A DNA stretch of 64,000 nucleotides from Trichodesmium erythraeum GBRTRLIN201 (GCA_018457135.1 JAGGDU010000009.1:1-64000); one strand, 5' to 3'. Positions 50,680 to 60,871 are shown, counted from the stretch's first letter. The notes: generated from the letters alone by a model not told the origin. Numbers and translations are program-made.

Positions 50680-51588
50680 ATGATTGAGATTTTCTTTTCC
50701 GTTGTATCTGCTGTTTTTCCAGTGGGGTGTATAGTTTTAATTGGTTTTATATTTGGCAAAAATTTTTCCATTGATGAACAGACACTTTCTCAGCTAGCTT
50801 TGTATGTTTTGTTTCCTGCATTATTAACCGATATAATGTATCAAACTACTATGAGAATTGAGGAAGCAATAGGGATATTTATAGCCTTTGGGTTAACTTA
50901 TATTTTACTTTGTTTAATTCCTTGGGGAATAGGAAGACGGTTAGGTTTTTCGGAGTCTCTGCAAAAAAGTTTATTGGCGACTACAGCTTTACCTAATTCT
51001 GGAAACATGGGGTTACCTGTAGCTTTATTTGCATTAGGAGAAGCTGGGTTAGAAAGGGCTATAATTTATTTAATATCATGGAATTTAATTGTGTTTAGTA
51101 CAATGCCTGCCATTCTCAAAGGAGGGGGGTTTCGATCTGGTATTATTTTTACTTTTAAATTACCGATAATTTGGGGAATGATTTTAGGTGTAATTCTTAA
51201 CTTATTCAATATTGAATTACCTTTAAAACTTGATGATGGTTTACATATTTTGAGAGAAGCTGCAATTCCAATTTCTTTATTATTGATGGGAATACAAATA
51301 TCTAAAAATCGTTTTCAACCAGGTACTTATGAGTTAGGTGCTAGTTTAATTCGTTTGTTTGGAGGAGCATTTGTTGCTTATTTAGTTGGTAAAATTATGA
51401 ACTTGGAAATGCTTGATTTACAAGTGTTAGTATTAGAAAGTGCTATGCCAAGTGCTTTAGCTTCTTTTTTAATAGTTAATGAATTTGGTGGGGATGCGAC
51501 ACGAACTTCTAGAGTTGTGATAATATCAACGCTTTTATCTTTTTTGACTTTACCGATAGTCTTGTGGGCAATTGGGGCAACATCTTGA
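50680..51588 (+). CDS. AEC family transporter (auxin efflux carrier-like)
   Basis: A membrane carrier with ten predicted helices, about 302 residues from ATG 50680; a TTG seven codons upstream is less likely. Features: FPVGCIVLIGFIFGKNFSID, LALYVLFPALLTDIMYQT, the conserved ATTALPNSGNMGLPVALFAL loop, PIIWGMILGVILNLF, AAIPISLLLMGIQIS and SAMPSALASFLIVNEFGGDA. Bacterial members export or import organic acids such as malate; the substrate here is unknown. Confidence 0.9.
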   Translation: MIEIFFSVVSAVFPVGCIVLIGFIFGKNFSIDEQTLSQLALYVLFPALLTDIMYQTTMRIEEAIGIFIAFGLTYILLCLIPWGIGRRLGFSESLQKSLLATTALPNSGNMGLPVALFALGEAGLERAIIYLISWNLIVFSTMPAILKGGGFRSGIIFTFKLPIIWGMILGVILNLFNIELPLKLDDGLHILREAAIPISLLLMGIQISKNRFQPGTYELGASLIRLFGGAFVAYLVGKIMNLEMLDLQVLVLESAMPSALASFLIVNEFGGDATRTSRVVIISTLLSFLTLPIVLWAIGATS

Positions 51589-51869
51589 TGTATAAGCATT
51601 CATGTCTTACCAGTCAGCTATAGTGTTTTCTAATGAGGTGTAAATTTATATTTAAGTTTTTTCTAAGAAAAAAAGCACTGGATGCGAATAATCTAAATCC
51701 TTGTTTTTACTAATATTTAATGCTTTTTAATGCTTTTTTTTCTTTAGTATTAACCTCATTACTACCAACATATTTCCTTTTTTAATAGGACTCGCTTTTC
51801 ACATCCTATATCAAATTTTATATCAACAATTAAAATTAGTAATTAGGCTTTGTAGAAAAAGTTTTTTTT

Positions 51870-51898
51870 ACCGCAAAATTTTTTTTGCGGTTTAATTT
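51870..51898 (+). terminator. Probable bidirectional intrinsic terminator
   Basis: ACCGCAAAA (51870-51878), TTTT loop, TTTTGCGGT (51883-51891), then TTAATTT. On the minus strand the same stem is followed by a T-free purine side, then AAAAAAAAC; thus it best serves rightward transcripts from the AEC gene and may also stop leftward ones. Confidence 0.6.
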
Positions 51899-51950
51899 GA
51901 GTTAAATATTTTACTATAATAGCTGAACTTTAGCACAAGTTTAGTAAAGG

Positions 51951-51980
51951 TGAATGCTTAACTATAACTATAAGCATTCA
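51951..51980. repeat. Perfect hairpin TGAATGCTTA/TAAGCATTCA
   Basis: A 10-bp perfect stem with a 10-nt loop, 10 nt beyond the stop of the ABC transporter gene (minus strand). It belongs to the AAGCATTCA motif family seen at 9848-10017. Confidence 0.5.
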
Positions 51981-51990
51981 ACTCAAGATA

Positions 51991-53742
51991 TTAACTAAAT
52001 TGTTTCTGATATAAACGAGTGTAAAGTTCACCTTTTTCTAATAATTCTATGTGAGTACCTGACTCTACAATTTCACCATTTTCCATAACCAAAATTCGAT
52101 TAGCACGTTGTACAGTTGTCAACCTATGAGCAACAATAAATACAGTTCTCCCTTCCATCAATCTTTCTAAGGCTTCTTGAACTAAAGATTCAGATTCATA
52201 GTCTAGAGAAGAAGTAGCTTCATCTAATATTAATATCCTCGGATTTTCTAATACTGCACGAGCGATCGCTATTCTTTGTCTTTGCCCTCCAGATAAATTA
52301 ACTCCCCTTTCACCTACCCAAGTTTGATAACCTTCCGGTAGCTTAGTAATAAACTGATGAGCATTAGCAATTTTAGCTGCTTCTTTTACTGCATAAATAT
52401 TATAATCTAGTTGACCAAAGGCAATATTTTGTAAGATAGTTCCAGAAAATAAAGTTACCTCTTGGGGAACAATTCCAATTTGTCTTCTTAGACTTATAAG
52501 AGTAACATCTTGAATATTTATCTCATCAATTAATATTTCCCCTGACTGAGGGTCATAAAACCTAGGAAGCAAGTTTATAAGTGTAGTTTTACCTGCTCCA
52601 GAGGCTCCTACAAAAGCAATTATTTCCCCTGATTTTACCAACAAATTCAGATTTTTTAAAACTTGCTTTTCAGAATTATAAGAAAAACAAACATTTTTAT
52701 ATTCTACTTTTCCCACTACAGTAGGAAGAGGAATTGCATCTGTTTTTTGTATAATTTTAGGTTGAATTCTTAAGATTTCAAAAACTCTATCGCATGAAGC
52801 TTCACCTTGTTTAAATTCACTATAATTACTTGTTGTTAAAGAAATCGGATCAATTAACAAAGCAACACCTGTTACATAACTAATAAAGCCTTCTCCACTT
52901 AAATTTCCTTGAGATATTTGCCATCCTCCCAATAAAAATAAAAAAATCACACTCATTGCTTCCAAGAAACCCACTACTACAAACTGGAGTGCTTTAACTT
53001 TTTCTGCCATATATTTTGCTTGTCTGTTTTGTTCAGCTTCCACAGAAAATTGAGCAATTTGATATTCTTCAGCTGCAAAAGTTTGAACTATTCTAATACC
53101 ATTAAATACTTCAGTTATGAGAGCAGATAAATTGGAAATACGATGTTGACTTTGGCGAGAAAAAGAAAGTAATAACTCTCCAAACCAACCTATTAATAAT
53201 GCCATCAAAGGTGCAATTATCAGAGTTGCTAGAGTTAATTGCCAGTTAAGATAGACCATATAGCCTAATACAACTATTAATTGTAAAATGCAAGGAACAA
53301 ATTGGTGAAAAAATTTATTGATAACTTCCCCAGTACGATCTATATCTTCTGTAATTCGATAGGAAAGATCCCCAGTTTTTGATTTTTCAAAGTAACTGAT
53401 ATGAAGTTTTTGTAAGTGAGAATACAATTGTTTGCGCAAGTCTAAAGCAATGGTTAAAGCTGCTTTTGCCATCAGAGTATCTTGACCATATTGTACAGCG
53501 CCCTTAATCATAAAAATGATAGCTGCTAGCCCTGCAAGTTGAATAATTGCTCTGACATCTCCCTTGCCGATATAACCTGCCATTTCACCCATTAACCAAG
53601 CTAAAATAGGCCAGAAAATAGTAAATACTAATGTGCAGGTCAATGCCTTCACAATAGTTGGCCAATATTCATAAATGTAGGGTAAGAGCTTCCAATAACT
53701 AGATCTAGATTTCTGGATACCAAGCTTAATTTGATTTTTCAA
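51991..53742 (-). CDS. ABC exporter, fused permease and ATPase
   Basis: A 583-residue type IV ABC half-transporter that should work as a homodimer. Residues 1-330 contain six membrane helices (FWPILAWLMGEMAGYI, FHQFVPCILQLIVVLGYMVY, VVVGFLEAMSVIFLFLLGGW). The ATPase has Walker A GASGAGKTTLINLL, Q-loop IGIVPQEVTLFSGTI, signature LSGGQRQRIAIARA, Walker B ILILDEATSSLD and H-loop VFIVAHRLTTV. It resembles MsbA-like lipid or multidrug exporters; substrate not determinable. No accessory membrane-fusion or outer-membrane gene is adjacent. Confidence 0.94.
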   Translation of the reverse strand: MKNQIKLGIQKSRSSYWKLLPYIYEYWPTIVKALTCTLVFTIFWPILAWLMGEMAGYIGKGDVRAIIQLAGLAAIIFMIKGAVQYGQDTLMAKAALTIALDLRKQLYSHLQKLHISYFEKSKTGDLSYRITEDIDRTGEVINKFFHQFVPCILQLIVVLGYMVYLNWQLTLATLIIAPLMALLIGWFGELLLSFSRQSQHRISNLSALITEVFNGIRIVQTFAAEEYQIAQFSVEAEQNRQAKYMAEKVKALQFVVVGFLEAMSVIFLFLLGGWQISQGNLSGEGFISYVTGVALLIDPISLTTSNYSEFKQGEASCDRVFEILRIQPKIIQKTDAIPLPTVVGKVEYKNVCFSYNSEKQVLKNLNLLVKSGEIIAFVGASGAGKTTLINLLPRFYDPQSGEILIDEINIQDVTLISLRRQIGIVPQEVTLFSGTILQNIAFGQLDYNIYAVKEAAKIANAHQFITKLPEGYQTWVGERGVNLSGGQRQRIAIARAVLENPRILILDEATSSLDYESESLVQEALERLMEGRTVFIVAHRLTTVQRANRILVMENGEIVESGTHIELLEKGELYTRLYQKQFS

Positions 53743-54149
53743 AATATTCTAAAGTTTTCTATATTTCTATATTAAAGATAAAAAAACTTGCTTTTAATGA
53801 TTGAGCATGTTAAATTGATTTTAAAGTCAATTTGCAGTAAGATTTTGTGACCTATAATAGTCCATTCTACTGGGTAAAGGCCAGCTAATATTTAAATTAG
53901 TTAAAGTTTGATTTGGCAACTTTACTTTAAGTTATATAATTAATGTGATGCTCCATATATGCAAATTTGACAATCAATCTGTCCGGTTTTTGCACAGACT
54001 GGGAGTAGATAAGCTGAACCTTAAATACAATTTTTATGTCTAAATTTAAAGTCCTGCTTTATGGGCTTCTTTGAATTGGGATGTAATTATTAGTTAGGTA
54101 AAATCCAGTTTTGCAGTAGTTCATTTAATTTGACTAAACAGAGGAATTT
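53743..54149. promoter_or_regulatory. Divergent spacer before the GY-rich gene
   Basis: About 400 bp between the ABC gene (leftward) and the GY-rich gene (rightward). GAGGAATTT precedes ATG 54150 as ribosome binding site. No other site recognised. Confidence 0.35.
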
Positions 54150-54548
54150 ATGGAAACATTAGCATTTTCCCATTTAGCCTATAGCGCAGAAAATTCAGAG
54201 AATCAAGAGTTTACTGTTTGTGTAGACTTTAAAAAACTATCTAGCGTTGGTGCAATGGGTTTACTGTCTGCTGCTACTGTATTCGGAGCAATGGGCGTAA
54301 CTGCTGATTCTGCTTCTGCTTATGGTGGTTATGGTTATGGTGGCTACGGTGACTACGGTGGCTATGGTAGTAACTATGGTAACCATGGTAACTATGGTCG
54401 TAATTCTGGTCACTACTATAAAAAAGTTGTTAGTAGTTCCTACAATCGTTCCTATGGTAATTATGGTAACTACGGTGGTTCTCGTGGCTATGGTAGTCGC
54501 TATGGTGGCTACGGTGGTGGCTACGGTGGCTACGGTGGCTGCTACTAA
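54150..54548 (+). CDS. Gly/Tyr-rich secreted repeat protein with METLA leader
   Basis: A 132-residue protein. Residues 1-57 form a leader: METLAFSHLA, an acidic stretch, then FKKLSSVGAMGLLSAATVFG and V-T-A-D-S-A-S-A, resembling a signal sequence with a long N-region. The rest is low complexity, mainly Y-G-G and Y-G-N-Y-G units with scattered Arg and Ser, ending YGGYGGCY with one Cys. The leader is homologous to that of the gene at 54797. GY-rich secreted proteins are often structural or cell-wall associated; the function is unknown. A ribosome binding site GAGGAA is present. Confidence 0.75.
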   Translation: METLAFSHLAYSAENSENQEFTVCVDFKKLSSVGAMGLLSAATVFGAMGVTADSASAYGGYGYGGYGDYGGYGSNYGNHGNYGRNSGHYYKKVVSSSYNRSYGNYGNYGGSRGYGSRYGGYGGGYGGYGGCY

Positions 54549-54667
54549 GTTGGTTTATTAAAAGTCCACAAATAAATACAGAGTTGGTTGGGACTTTTTA
54601 AGTTTTTTTAAACATTCTGCATTAAAAATCTATCTGATATGGTAGTTTAGTGCAGAAATATATAAAT

Positions 54668-54759
54668 AGGGCGGTGTGGCACCCGTCCTTAAAACTCGTA
54701 GAGTCTGGTGCAAAGCGAAAGACTTGAAAGCGAGAAGCTCACGCTCACCCCACAAAAAA
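54668..54759 (+). ncRNA. Candidate structured element, possibly IS200/IS605 right end
   Basis: This 92-bp tract is unusually GC-rich for the window. It could fold with GGTGTGG pairing with CCCCACA, AGTCT with AGACT, and GAG-AAG-CTC within GCGAGAAGCTCACGC. GAAGCTCACGC-type hairpins are familiar from the right ends of IS200/IS605 elements, where the guide RNA of TnpB is formed. No tnpB lies beside it. It sits just upstream of the gene at 54797, whose 5' leader it may form. Confidence 0.35.
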
Positions 54760-54796
54760 ATTGTCAAATATAACTCATCAGAGGAGTTGAGGATTC

Positions 54797-55288
54797 ATGG
54801 AAACACTAGCATATTCTCATCTAGCTACCACCGAAGAAAGTTTTATAGTTGAACCCACGTTGAAAGCAGTCGACTGGAAAAAGTTTTCCAGCTTAGGGAT
54901 GATGGGTCTGCTATCAGTCGCTACTATTTTAAGTTCTCTTAGCGTAACTGCTGATTCTGCTGCTGCTAATTGCTACTCTCGCTGCGGTAGTCCTAATTAT
55001 CGTTATGGTAGTGGCTTAGGTCGGCGCTATGGTCGTCCACACTATCGTCATGCTTCTTATCGTCGTCACCGCCATGGTCATGGATATTATCTTCACCATG
55101 GTAGCCGTGGACACAGGGTTGCTAAGTTGCAACATCAACTAGGACTTATGGGATATTTTCATCATCCTCGTGCAACTGGTTATTTTGGCCATAAGACTAA
55201 GTATGCAGTTAAAGCATTCCAACGGGATGTTGGCTTAAGGGCAGATGGTATTGTTGGACCTCGTACTCGTGCAGCTTTAGGTTTTTAA
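54797..55288 (+). CDS. Secreted peptidoglycan-binding domain protein with METLA leader
   Basis: A 163-residue protein. Residues 1-58 are a leader (METLAYSHLA, then WKKFSSLGMMGLLSVATILS, V-T-A-D-S-A-A-A) shared with the upstream GY-rich gene. A His/Arg/Tyr-rich linker follows (about 60-108). The C-terminus is a PG_binding_1 domain: V-A-K-L-Q-H-Q-L-G-L-M-G-Y-F, then ATGYFGHKTKYAVKAFQRDV and GLRADGIVGPRTRAALGF. It likely binds cell-wall peptidoglycan in the periplasm. GAGGAGTTGAGG upstream is a strong ribosome binding site. Confidence 0.9.
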   Translation: METLAYSHLATTEESFIVEPTLKAVDWKKFSSLGMMGLLSVATILSSLSVTADSAAANCYSRCGSPNYRYGSGLGRRYGRPHYRHASYRRHRHGHGYYLHHGSRGHRVAKLQHQLGLMGYFHHPRATGYFGHKTKYAVKAFQRDVGLRADGIVGPRTRAALGF

Positions 55289-55418
55289 TATTCCTGATTG
55301 GAATTCCAGGGCTTTATCTATTGATTTCACCCTTAGATCAAAGCTAATTTGCTAATTTATAGTATTTTTTTTGATACAGGAGTGAGGATAAATCACTCTC
55401 ATTTGTAATTTTAATTAT

Positions 55419-55448
55419 CCCGCGTTGTCACTTAAGAGCAACGTCGGG
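55419..55448 (+). terminator. Possible terminator hairpin
   Basis: CCCG-CGTTG pairs with CAACG-T-CGGG around a 10-nt loop, with one bulge, about 130 nt after the peptidoglycan-binding gene. The T-run after it is weak, so the call is tentative. Confidence 0.35.
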
Positions 55449-57035
55449 AGCATTTATAAATATTCTAGTATTATATCAATTTTGGACTAGTTAAACTATT
55501 GTTGAATTTATTAATATTTATTCATATAAGTTTATATATATTGATATAGTTATACTTAATCAAGCTATGTAGATTATAGTAAAATCTAATAAACATAGTA
55601 GTTTGTGGTATCAAACCAAACCACCGCCTAACCAAATTATTAATAAGTTACCATTCGCACATAGTCAAGTAATTAAGACTTCTGTGAGCCTCAAGCCACT
55701 AAGGTGAGACTGTTACTAAAAAGGGTCTATAGGTTTTATTATAGATATTGGGAGATCCCGCTGAACCCGTTGAATCTTTCTGTGCATTGTTAACAACTTT
55801 GAGCACTCATAATATCAGAATGAAAAAAGACCCTGACCTGAATATGAAAATTGTATGATCCCAATATGGGTAAGTGAATCAATTTATTAGGGTTGGCTGC
55901 ATTTGAAATTACAGCTAGGGAACTGGAAGAGAGAAATTTTCCTGGTTAAAGTAAAGAATAAAAATTACTTACTCTATCCCTTACTGAGAGGGGATAATTG
56001 GGGCAGATAAGCTTCTGCCTATAATCTAGTATAGTATTAGCCATTCAAATTTCAGTTGTGCCAAAGACTTAAGTGCTAGCTTGAATCTAGCTAAAACGGT
56101 CAGTAAAAGCTATGCTCCGCAATTAATCATTACTTGTTTAGCACTACCTATTTATGATTTTAGGGGATATAATTGATCCAAAACCTAAAAGTTTCCTCTT
56201 CTAAGTTCTGCTCTCAACTTCCGAGAATTTAGACCAACCTCTTCTTTTCTACAATATTTATGAGACAAGGGGGGTATTTGAACCCTAGTTATTAAACAAT
56301 TGAAAGTTGTCCGATGGGTGTGCGACGCTTTAAAACAAATTTTTCGGTAATTATCATTAGCTTATCTGAGAGTTTTTAGCAAGATGGACTAACAATATAC
56401 TCACTATCAAACAAACTAAACATTTCCCAAAAGTTTTCAGCCAATGAAGAATAGTTTGTTTAATATATCGAATCAGTGTATGGTATTAGTCTTTGTCAAA
56501 TGTAGTAGTTCTTAACATATTTCCTACTCCTCTATTCCATGAAGGTAGTTATATGTATTATAATGTTCAAACTAGTCATTTAGGATAGTCTTCTTCATTA
56601 AAGTTAATATAAAATTTAGGTGAGATGAAGATTCTGAGAAATTAGATTTCCCGAATAGAAGGAAAAAAAGGAAAAATCTAATTTTGTATTTTTATCCCCT
56701 TACTTTTACTGAAAAATTGGTTTTCAAGCCTCATAACCTATAATCTGGGAGTTTTTTTTGCAGGAGGATCTGTAGCTCTCATCAGAAGGAATTAACTGGT
56801 GCTTACGGTTGTTATTTTTTTGTTACAATTATCCGGATATGATTTTATTCAGTATTAAAGAAGTATAATTGATATTTTGGGGGGAGGGGGGAATAGCTAT
56901 AAATTCTCCGAAGGTGTTTGGGTCGCATCTTTGGGTCGCATCAAAAAGGAAAACACCCTTACTTATTGTATCACAATCAAAAGAATTATATTACTCCGAA
57001 GCCAAGGGATTTGATATTAAACTGTTATTGTTTGA
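55449..57035. other. Long spacer, no gene seen
   Basis: About 1.6 kb of DNA with no supportable gene, RNA or repeat on either strand. GTGTGCGAC at 56319 recalls a group II intron 5' end but has no partner domain V downstream. Confidence 0.4.
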
Positions 57036-58550
57036 TTAAGTCAAGGCTCCTGTTCTAAGACGCTCCATATAATTTTGCAAATCCTTTGCTACTGGACTAC
57101 ACAAAAAATACCCACCCAAAATATTAGGAAAAGCCATTGAAAGTAGAGTAGCATCACTAAAATTAATTACAGAGGATGGGTTAGATACTGAACCGACAAA
57201 AGTAGCAATCAAAAACAATATTTTGTAAATAATTAATCCCTTACCATCAGATAAATAATCCCAACAACGTTCGCCGTAGTAACTCCAAGAAATCATGGTA
57301 GAAAACGCAAAACAGAAAACAGCGATCGCTAATAGAACTGGAAACCATGCCAAAACAGTACCAAAAGCTGCAGAAGTTAATTCTGCCCCTTTATTTGCTT
57401 CCCGCAAAGCAGAGAATTCTTCAGCATTATATACCTTAGTAATAACAATTACCAAAGCGGTCATATTGCAAACCACAATAGTATCAATAAATGGTTCTAA
57501 CAGGGCGACTAAGCCTTCACGAATAGGTTCATCAGTTCTAGCAGCAGAGTGAGCGATCGCTGCGGAACCGACACCAGCTTCATTAGAAAAAGCCGAACGT
57601 TGAAATCCCTGAATAATTACACCAGTAATCCCACCCTCTACTGCTTGGGGGGCAAAAGCACCAGAAATAATAGTAGCGATCGCTCCTGGAATTTGGGTAA
57701 AATTAGCCAGAAGAATAAATAGGCAAGCCAAAACATAGAGCAGACACATTAAAGGTACAAGAGTACCTGCCACCATACCAATACGCTGAATACCACCAAT
57801 AATAACTAATCCGACCAAAACTACTAGCACTAAGCCATAAACCCAACTAGGTAAACCTGGTAATACATTTGAAACGGCGCCATAAGACTGGTTTGCCTGA
57901 AACATATTAGCACCACCAAAAGCAGCAGAAATACAGAAGATAGAAAATAATACAGCGAGAACTTTGCCTAAGGTTCCCTGCCCCATTTCTGCTAAACCTG
58001 CGGATAGGTAGCGCATCGGCCCACCAGAAATAGTGCCATCAGGTTTAACAATGCGATATTTTTGAGCCAGGGTACATTCTATAAATTTACTAGTCATCCC
58101 AAAAAAACCAGCGATCGTCATCCAGAAGACAGCACCAGCTCCCCCCATACTCACTGCTACAGCTACACCAGCGATATTTCCTAATCCTACTGTTCCTGAT
58201 AATGCTGTTGCTAAAGCTTGAAAATGTGAAACTTCTCCTTGAGCTTCGGGATCATCATATTTACCTCTAAGGATCTCAATGGCGTGTGTAAAAGCACGAA
58301 TATTAATAAATTGCATCCTAATAGTAAAAAAAAATGCGCCAATAATTAGCCATAAAATAATTAAAGGAAAACCACCGATACTAAAGAAGAGGATGTTAAA
58401 TATTACATCTACAAAACTCGAAAAAGCTTGATCGATGATGTTTATGAGACTATCTCCTTGTTCTGGTTGTGTTGCTAAAACAACAGTTGGTGTTAATATC
58501 AATAGGAGTATATATAGCCAAGTTTGTCTTTTCATTTTCAACTTTACCAA
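57036..58550 (-). CDS. Alanine/glycine:cation symporter (AGCS family), copy 2
   Basis: A 504-residue Na+- or H+-coupled amino acid symporter. N-terminal segment TWLYILLLILTPTVVLATQP looks like a signal or first helix. Family blocks: GAFFFTIRMQFINIRAFTHA, HFQALATALSGTVGLGNIAG, VAVSMGGAGAVFWMTIAGFF, GMTSKFIECTLAQKYRIVKP, GGPMRYLSAGLAEMGQGTLG and FQRSAFSNEAGVGSAAIAHS. It follows a closely related gene with a 219-nt gap. Met6 (MKRQTWLYI) is an alternative start. The likely substrates are alanine and glycine. Confidence 0.92.
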   Translation of the reverse strand: MVKLKMKRQTWLYILLLILTPTVVLATQPEQGDSLINIIDQAFSSFVDVIFNILFFSIGGFPLIILWLIIGAFFFTIRMQFINIRAFTHAIEILRGKYDDPEAQGEVSHFQALATALSGTVGLGNIAGVAVAVSMGGAGAVFWMTIAGFFGMTSKFIECTLAQKYRIVKPDGTISGGPMRYLSAGLAEMGQGTLGKVLAVLFSIFCISAAFGGANMFQANQSYGAVSNVLPGLPSWVYGLVLVVLVGLVIIGGIQRIGMVAGTLVPLMCLLYVLACLFILLANFTQIPGAIATIISGAFAPQAVEGGITGVIIQGFQRSAFSNEAGVGSAAIAHSAARTDEPIREGLVALLEPFIDTIVVCNMTALVIVITKVYNAEEFSALREANKGAELTSAAFGTVLAWFPVLLAIAVFCFAFSTMISWSYYGERCWDYLSDGKGLIIYKILFLIATFVGSVSNPSSVINFSDATLLSMAFPNILGGYFLCSPVAKDLQNYMERLRTGALT

Positions 58551-58769
58551 TAAATTATTTTCTTAATTAAATACATATACCATAAAAGTATAATTTTGTC
58601 TGTTTAGCAATTTCATTGAATCACTTTCAGGATTAGGAAAAATTTTAAAAACGTTTTTAGAAAAAAATGTTCTCAAAATATTTATCATTAAAAAAAAATA
58701 AATGGTATTAAACCTTTGTTGTTTTGAGGATTTACTCATCCTGAAAAATAAAAAATAAAAGTATTAATT
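58551..58769. other. Gap between the two AGCS genes
   Basis: 219 bp, AT-rich. No terminator or promoter recognised, so co-transcription is open. Confidence 0.3.
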
Positions 58770-60188
58770 TTATGAACTTATTTCTCCTGTTTGTAAACGT
58801 TTCATATAATTTTTGAGGTCATTGGCGATTTTATTAGAGAGGAAGTAAGCCCCAAGTAAACTAGGAAAAGCGAGAGCTATTTTTAGAGAGTCAGCGAATT
58901 TAATTACTGTTTCTGGTTGAATAACTGTACCAAGAAAAATACTTATTAAGAATAAAATTTTATATATAATTACACTCCGGTCTCCAAATAAATATTGCCA
59001 GGAAACTTGACCATAATAACTACTAGAAATTATAGTAGATAAGGCAAATAAAAATATACATAGTGTCAAAAGAGAAGGAAACCAGGTAATCACAGAAGCA
59101 AAAGCGGCTAAAGTTAGTTCAGAACCACCAAAATTGGCAAATTCTGGATTATTGTAAGCTCCAGTAATAATTACTACTAAAGCAGTGATGTTGCAGATGA
59201 TGATAGTATCAATAAATGGTTCTAGTAATGCGACAATACCTTCCCGAATAGGTTCATCAGTTTTGGCTGTAGCATGAGCGATCGCTGCCACTCCCAACCC
59301 TGCTTCATTAGAAAAAGCTGCGCGACGGAACCCTTGTACTAAGGCTCCAGCAAAACCACCTACCATAGCTTGGGGAATAAAAGCACTGTGAAGAATACTA
59401 GCTAAGGCATTAGGAATAGCCGTAAAGTTAGATAAAATCACCCATAAACCTGCCAAAAAATAGATGCCACACATTGCAGGTACTATAGCAGCAGCTACTG
59501 CAGCGATACGTTGGATACCTCCAATAATTACTAATCCTACTATTAATACTAAAAGCAATCCATAGATCCAAGTTTTTTCGGCAACAAATGGTAGTATATT
59601 GGCAACAACAACTTGAGATTGATTAGACTGAAATATACTAGAACTACCCAATGTCGCCAAAATGTTTAAAAATGCGAACATTACTGCTAGAATTTGACCT
59701 AATTTTTTTTGCCCTATATCGGCCAAGCCTATTGACAGGTAATACATTGGTCCTCCAGTAACTGTACCATTGGGGTGAAAAATGCGATATTTTTGAGCTA
59801 GGCTACACTCAATAAATTTAGTACTCATCCCTAAAAAACCTGCGAGGGTCATCCAAAAAGCTGCACCCGGTCCTCCTACACTAATAGCAATAGCAACTCC
59901 AGCAATATTTCCTAGCCCTACGGTACCAGATAGGGCAGTAGCGAGAGCTTCAAAGTGGGAAACTTCTCCTTCCTCATTCTTGTCATCGTATTTGCCCAAA
60001 ACAACATCTACAGCATGTTTAAAGGCGCGAAGATTAATAAACTGCATTCGGATAGTAAAAAAGAGAGCACCACTAATGAGCCACAGTACAATAATTGGTA
60101 GGCCTTGCTCTCCTCCTATACTATAAAAAATGATAGCATCTATATTTTTTAATAAATTAGAAAAATTAGCAGAAATCCAATCTAACAT
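58770..60188 (-). CDS. Alanine/glycine:cation symporter (AGCS family), copy 1
   Basis: A 472-residue paralog of the gene at 57036-58550. Same blocks: GALFFTIRMQFINLRAFKHA, HFEALATALSGTVGLGNIAG, ISVGGPGAAFWMTLAGFLGM, STKFIECSLAQKYRIFHPNG, GGPMYYLSIGLADIGQKKLG and FRRAAFSNEAGLGVAAIAHA. It lacks the N-terminal 30-residue signal-like stretch of its neighbour. Conserved sequence throughout suggests a tandem duplication, but the two have diverged enough to differ in substrate. Confidence 0.92.
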   Translation of the reverse strand: MLDWISANFSNLLKNIDAIIFYSIGGEQGLPIIVLWLISGALFFTIRMQFINLRAFKHAVDVVLGKYDDKNEEGEVSHFEALATALSGTVGLGNIAGVAIAISVGGPGAAFWMTLAGFLGMSTKFIECSLAQKYRIFHPNGTVTGGPMYYLSIGLADIGQKKLGQILAVMFAFLNILATLGSSSIFQSNQSQVVVANILPFVAEKTWIYGLLLVLIVGLVIIGGIQRIAAVAAAIVPAMCGIYFLAGLWVILSNFTAIPNALASILHSAFIPQAMVGGFAGALVQGFRRAAFSNEAGLGVAAIAHATAKTDEPIREGIVALLEPFIDTIIICNITALVVIITGAYNNPEFANFGGSELTLAAFASVITWFPSLLTLCIFLFALSTIISSSYYGQVSWQYLFGDRSVIIYKILFLISIFLGTVIQPETVIKFADSLKIALAFPSLLGAYFLSNKIANDLKNYMKRLQTGEISS

Positions 60189-60871
60189 TTAGTTCAGTTC
60201 TATTTTCAGTCAAGTATTAGTTTATTTTAGCACTTAAAAGTTATTTTTTAAGTTAATTAAAATACTTAGGAAACTTAAGTTTTTAGTACTTTAGCCGTCA
60301 GCTTGAGCACAATGGCAAGGGTCTAGCTGCACAAAAATATAAAGTTGAAATGCTTACAAAAAATGTCTGAAAGTAATAAATCACTAATTTAAGCCGATAA
60401 TCTTTTCTTTGCCAGACTTTGAATTCTTCTTGGAGGCTAATTTTTTCTTCTAGCTGATAGCTGACAGCTCAATGATTATAAAAAACTATATTGAGCTTGA
60501 ACGAAGTTAGGCAATTACCTTAACAAAGCTCTATTTTCTCTGAGAAAACTATCAACAAAAACTTTAAGTAGTTATGCCAAATTAATTATATATATTTGCT
60601 TGTATTGAATAGCCTACAGATATAAAATTAACAGGGAAGAAATAATTGCAATCACTACAATTCATTCACTTAATTTATTATAATTAATTATTAGAACATG
60701 AACTTAATTTTTGTATGGCCATAATCATAAAAAATATATATAATTTTGCAATTTTGATTGAGCAATGAGCTATGAATAAACACAGATTATTCAAATAGAT
60801 AAAATTCAAATATATTTGCTCAAATCATCTATTCTGAAAATCAACAAAATGTTTTAATACTATAAATAATA
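60189..60871. other. Divergent spacer, no gene seen
   Basis: About 680 bp of AT-rich DNA between the symporter genes and the SelD fusion. A GCTGATAGCTGACAGCTC stretch near 60455 is of the microsatellite-like type common in cyanobacterial spacers. No gene seen. Confidence 0.4.

Noticed and set aside
54322-54561. Val/Met/Thr-rich rightward open frame
   Set aside because: It is the +1 shadow of the GY-rich repeat gene 54150-54548.
56314-56330. GTGTGCGAC as a second group II intron start
   Set aside because: No domain V or VI and no maturase frame follow within a plausible distance.
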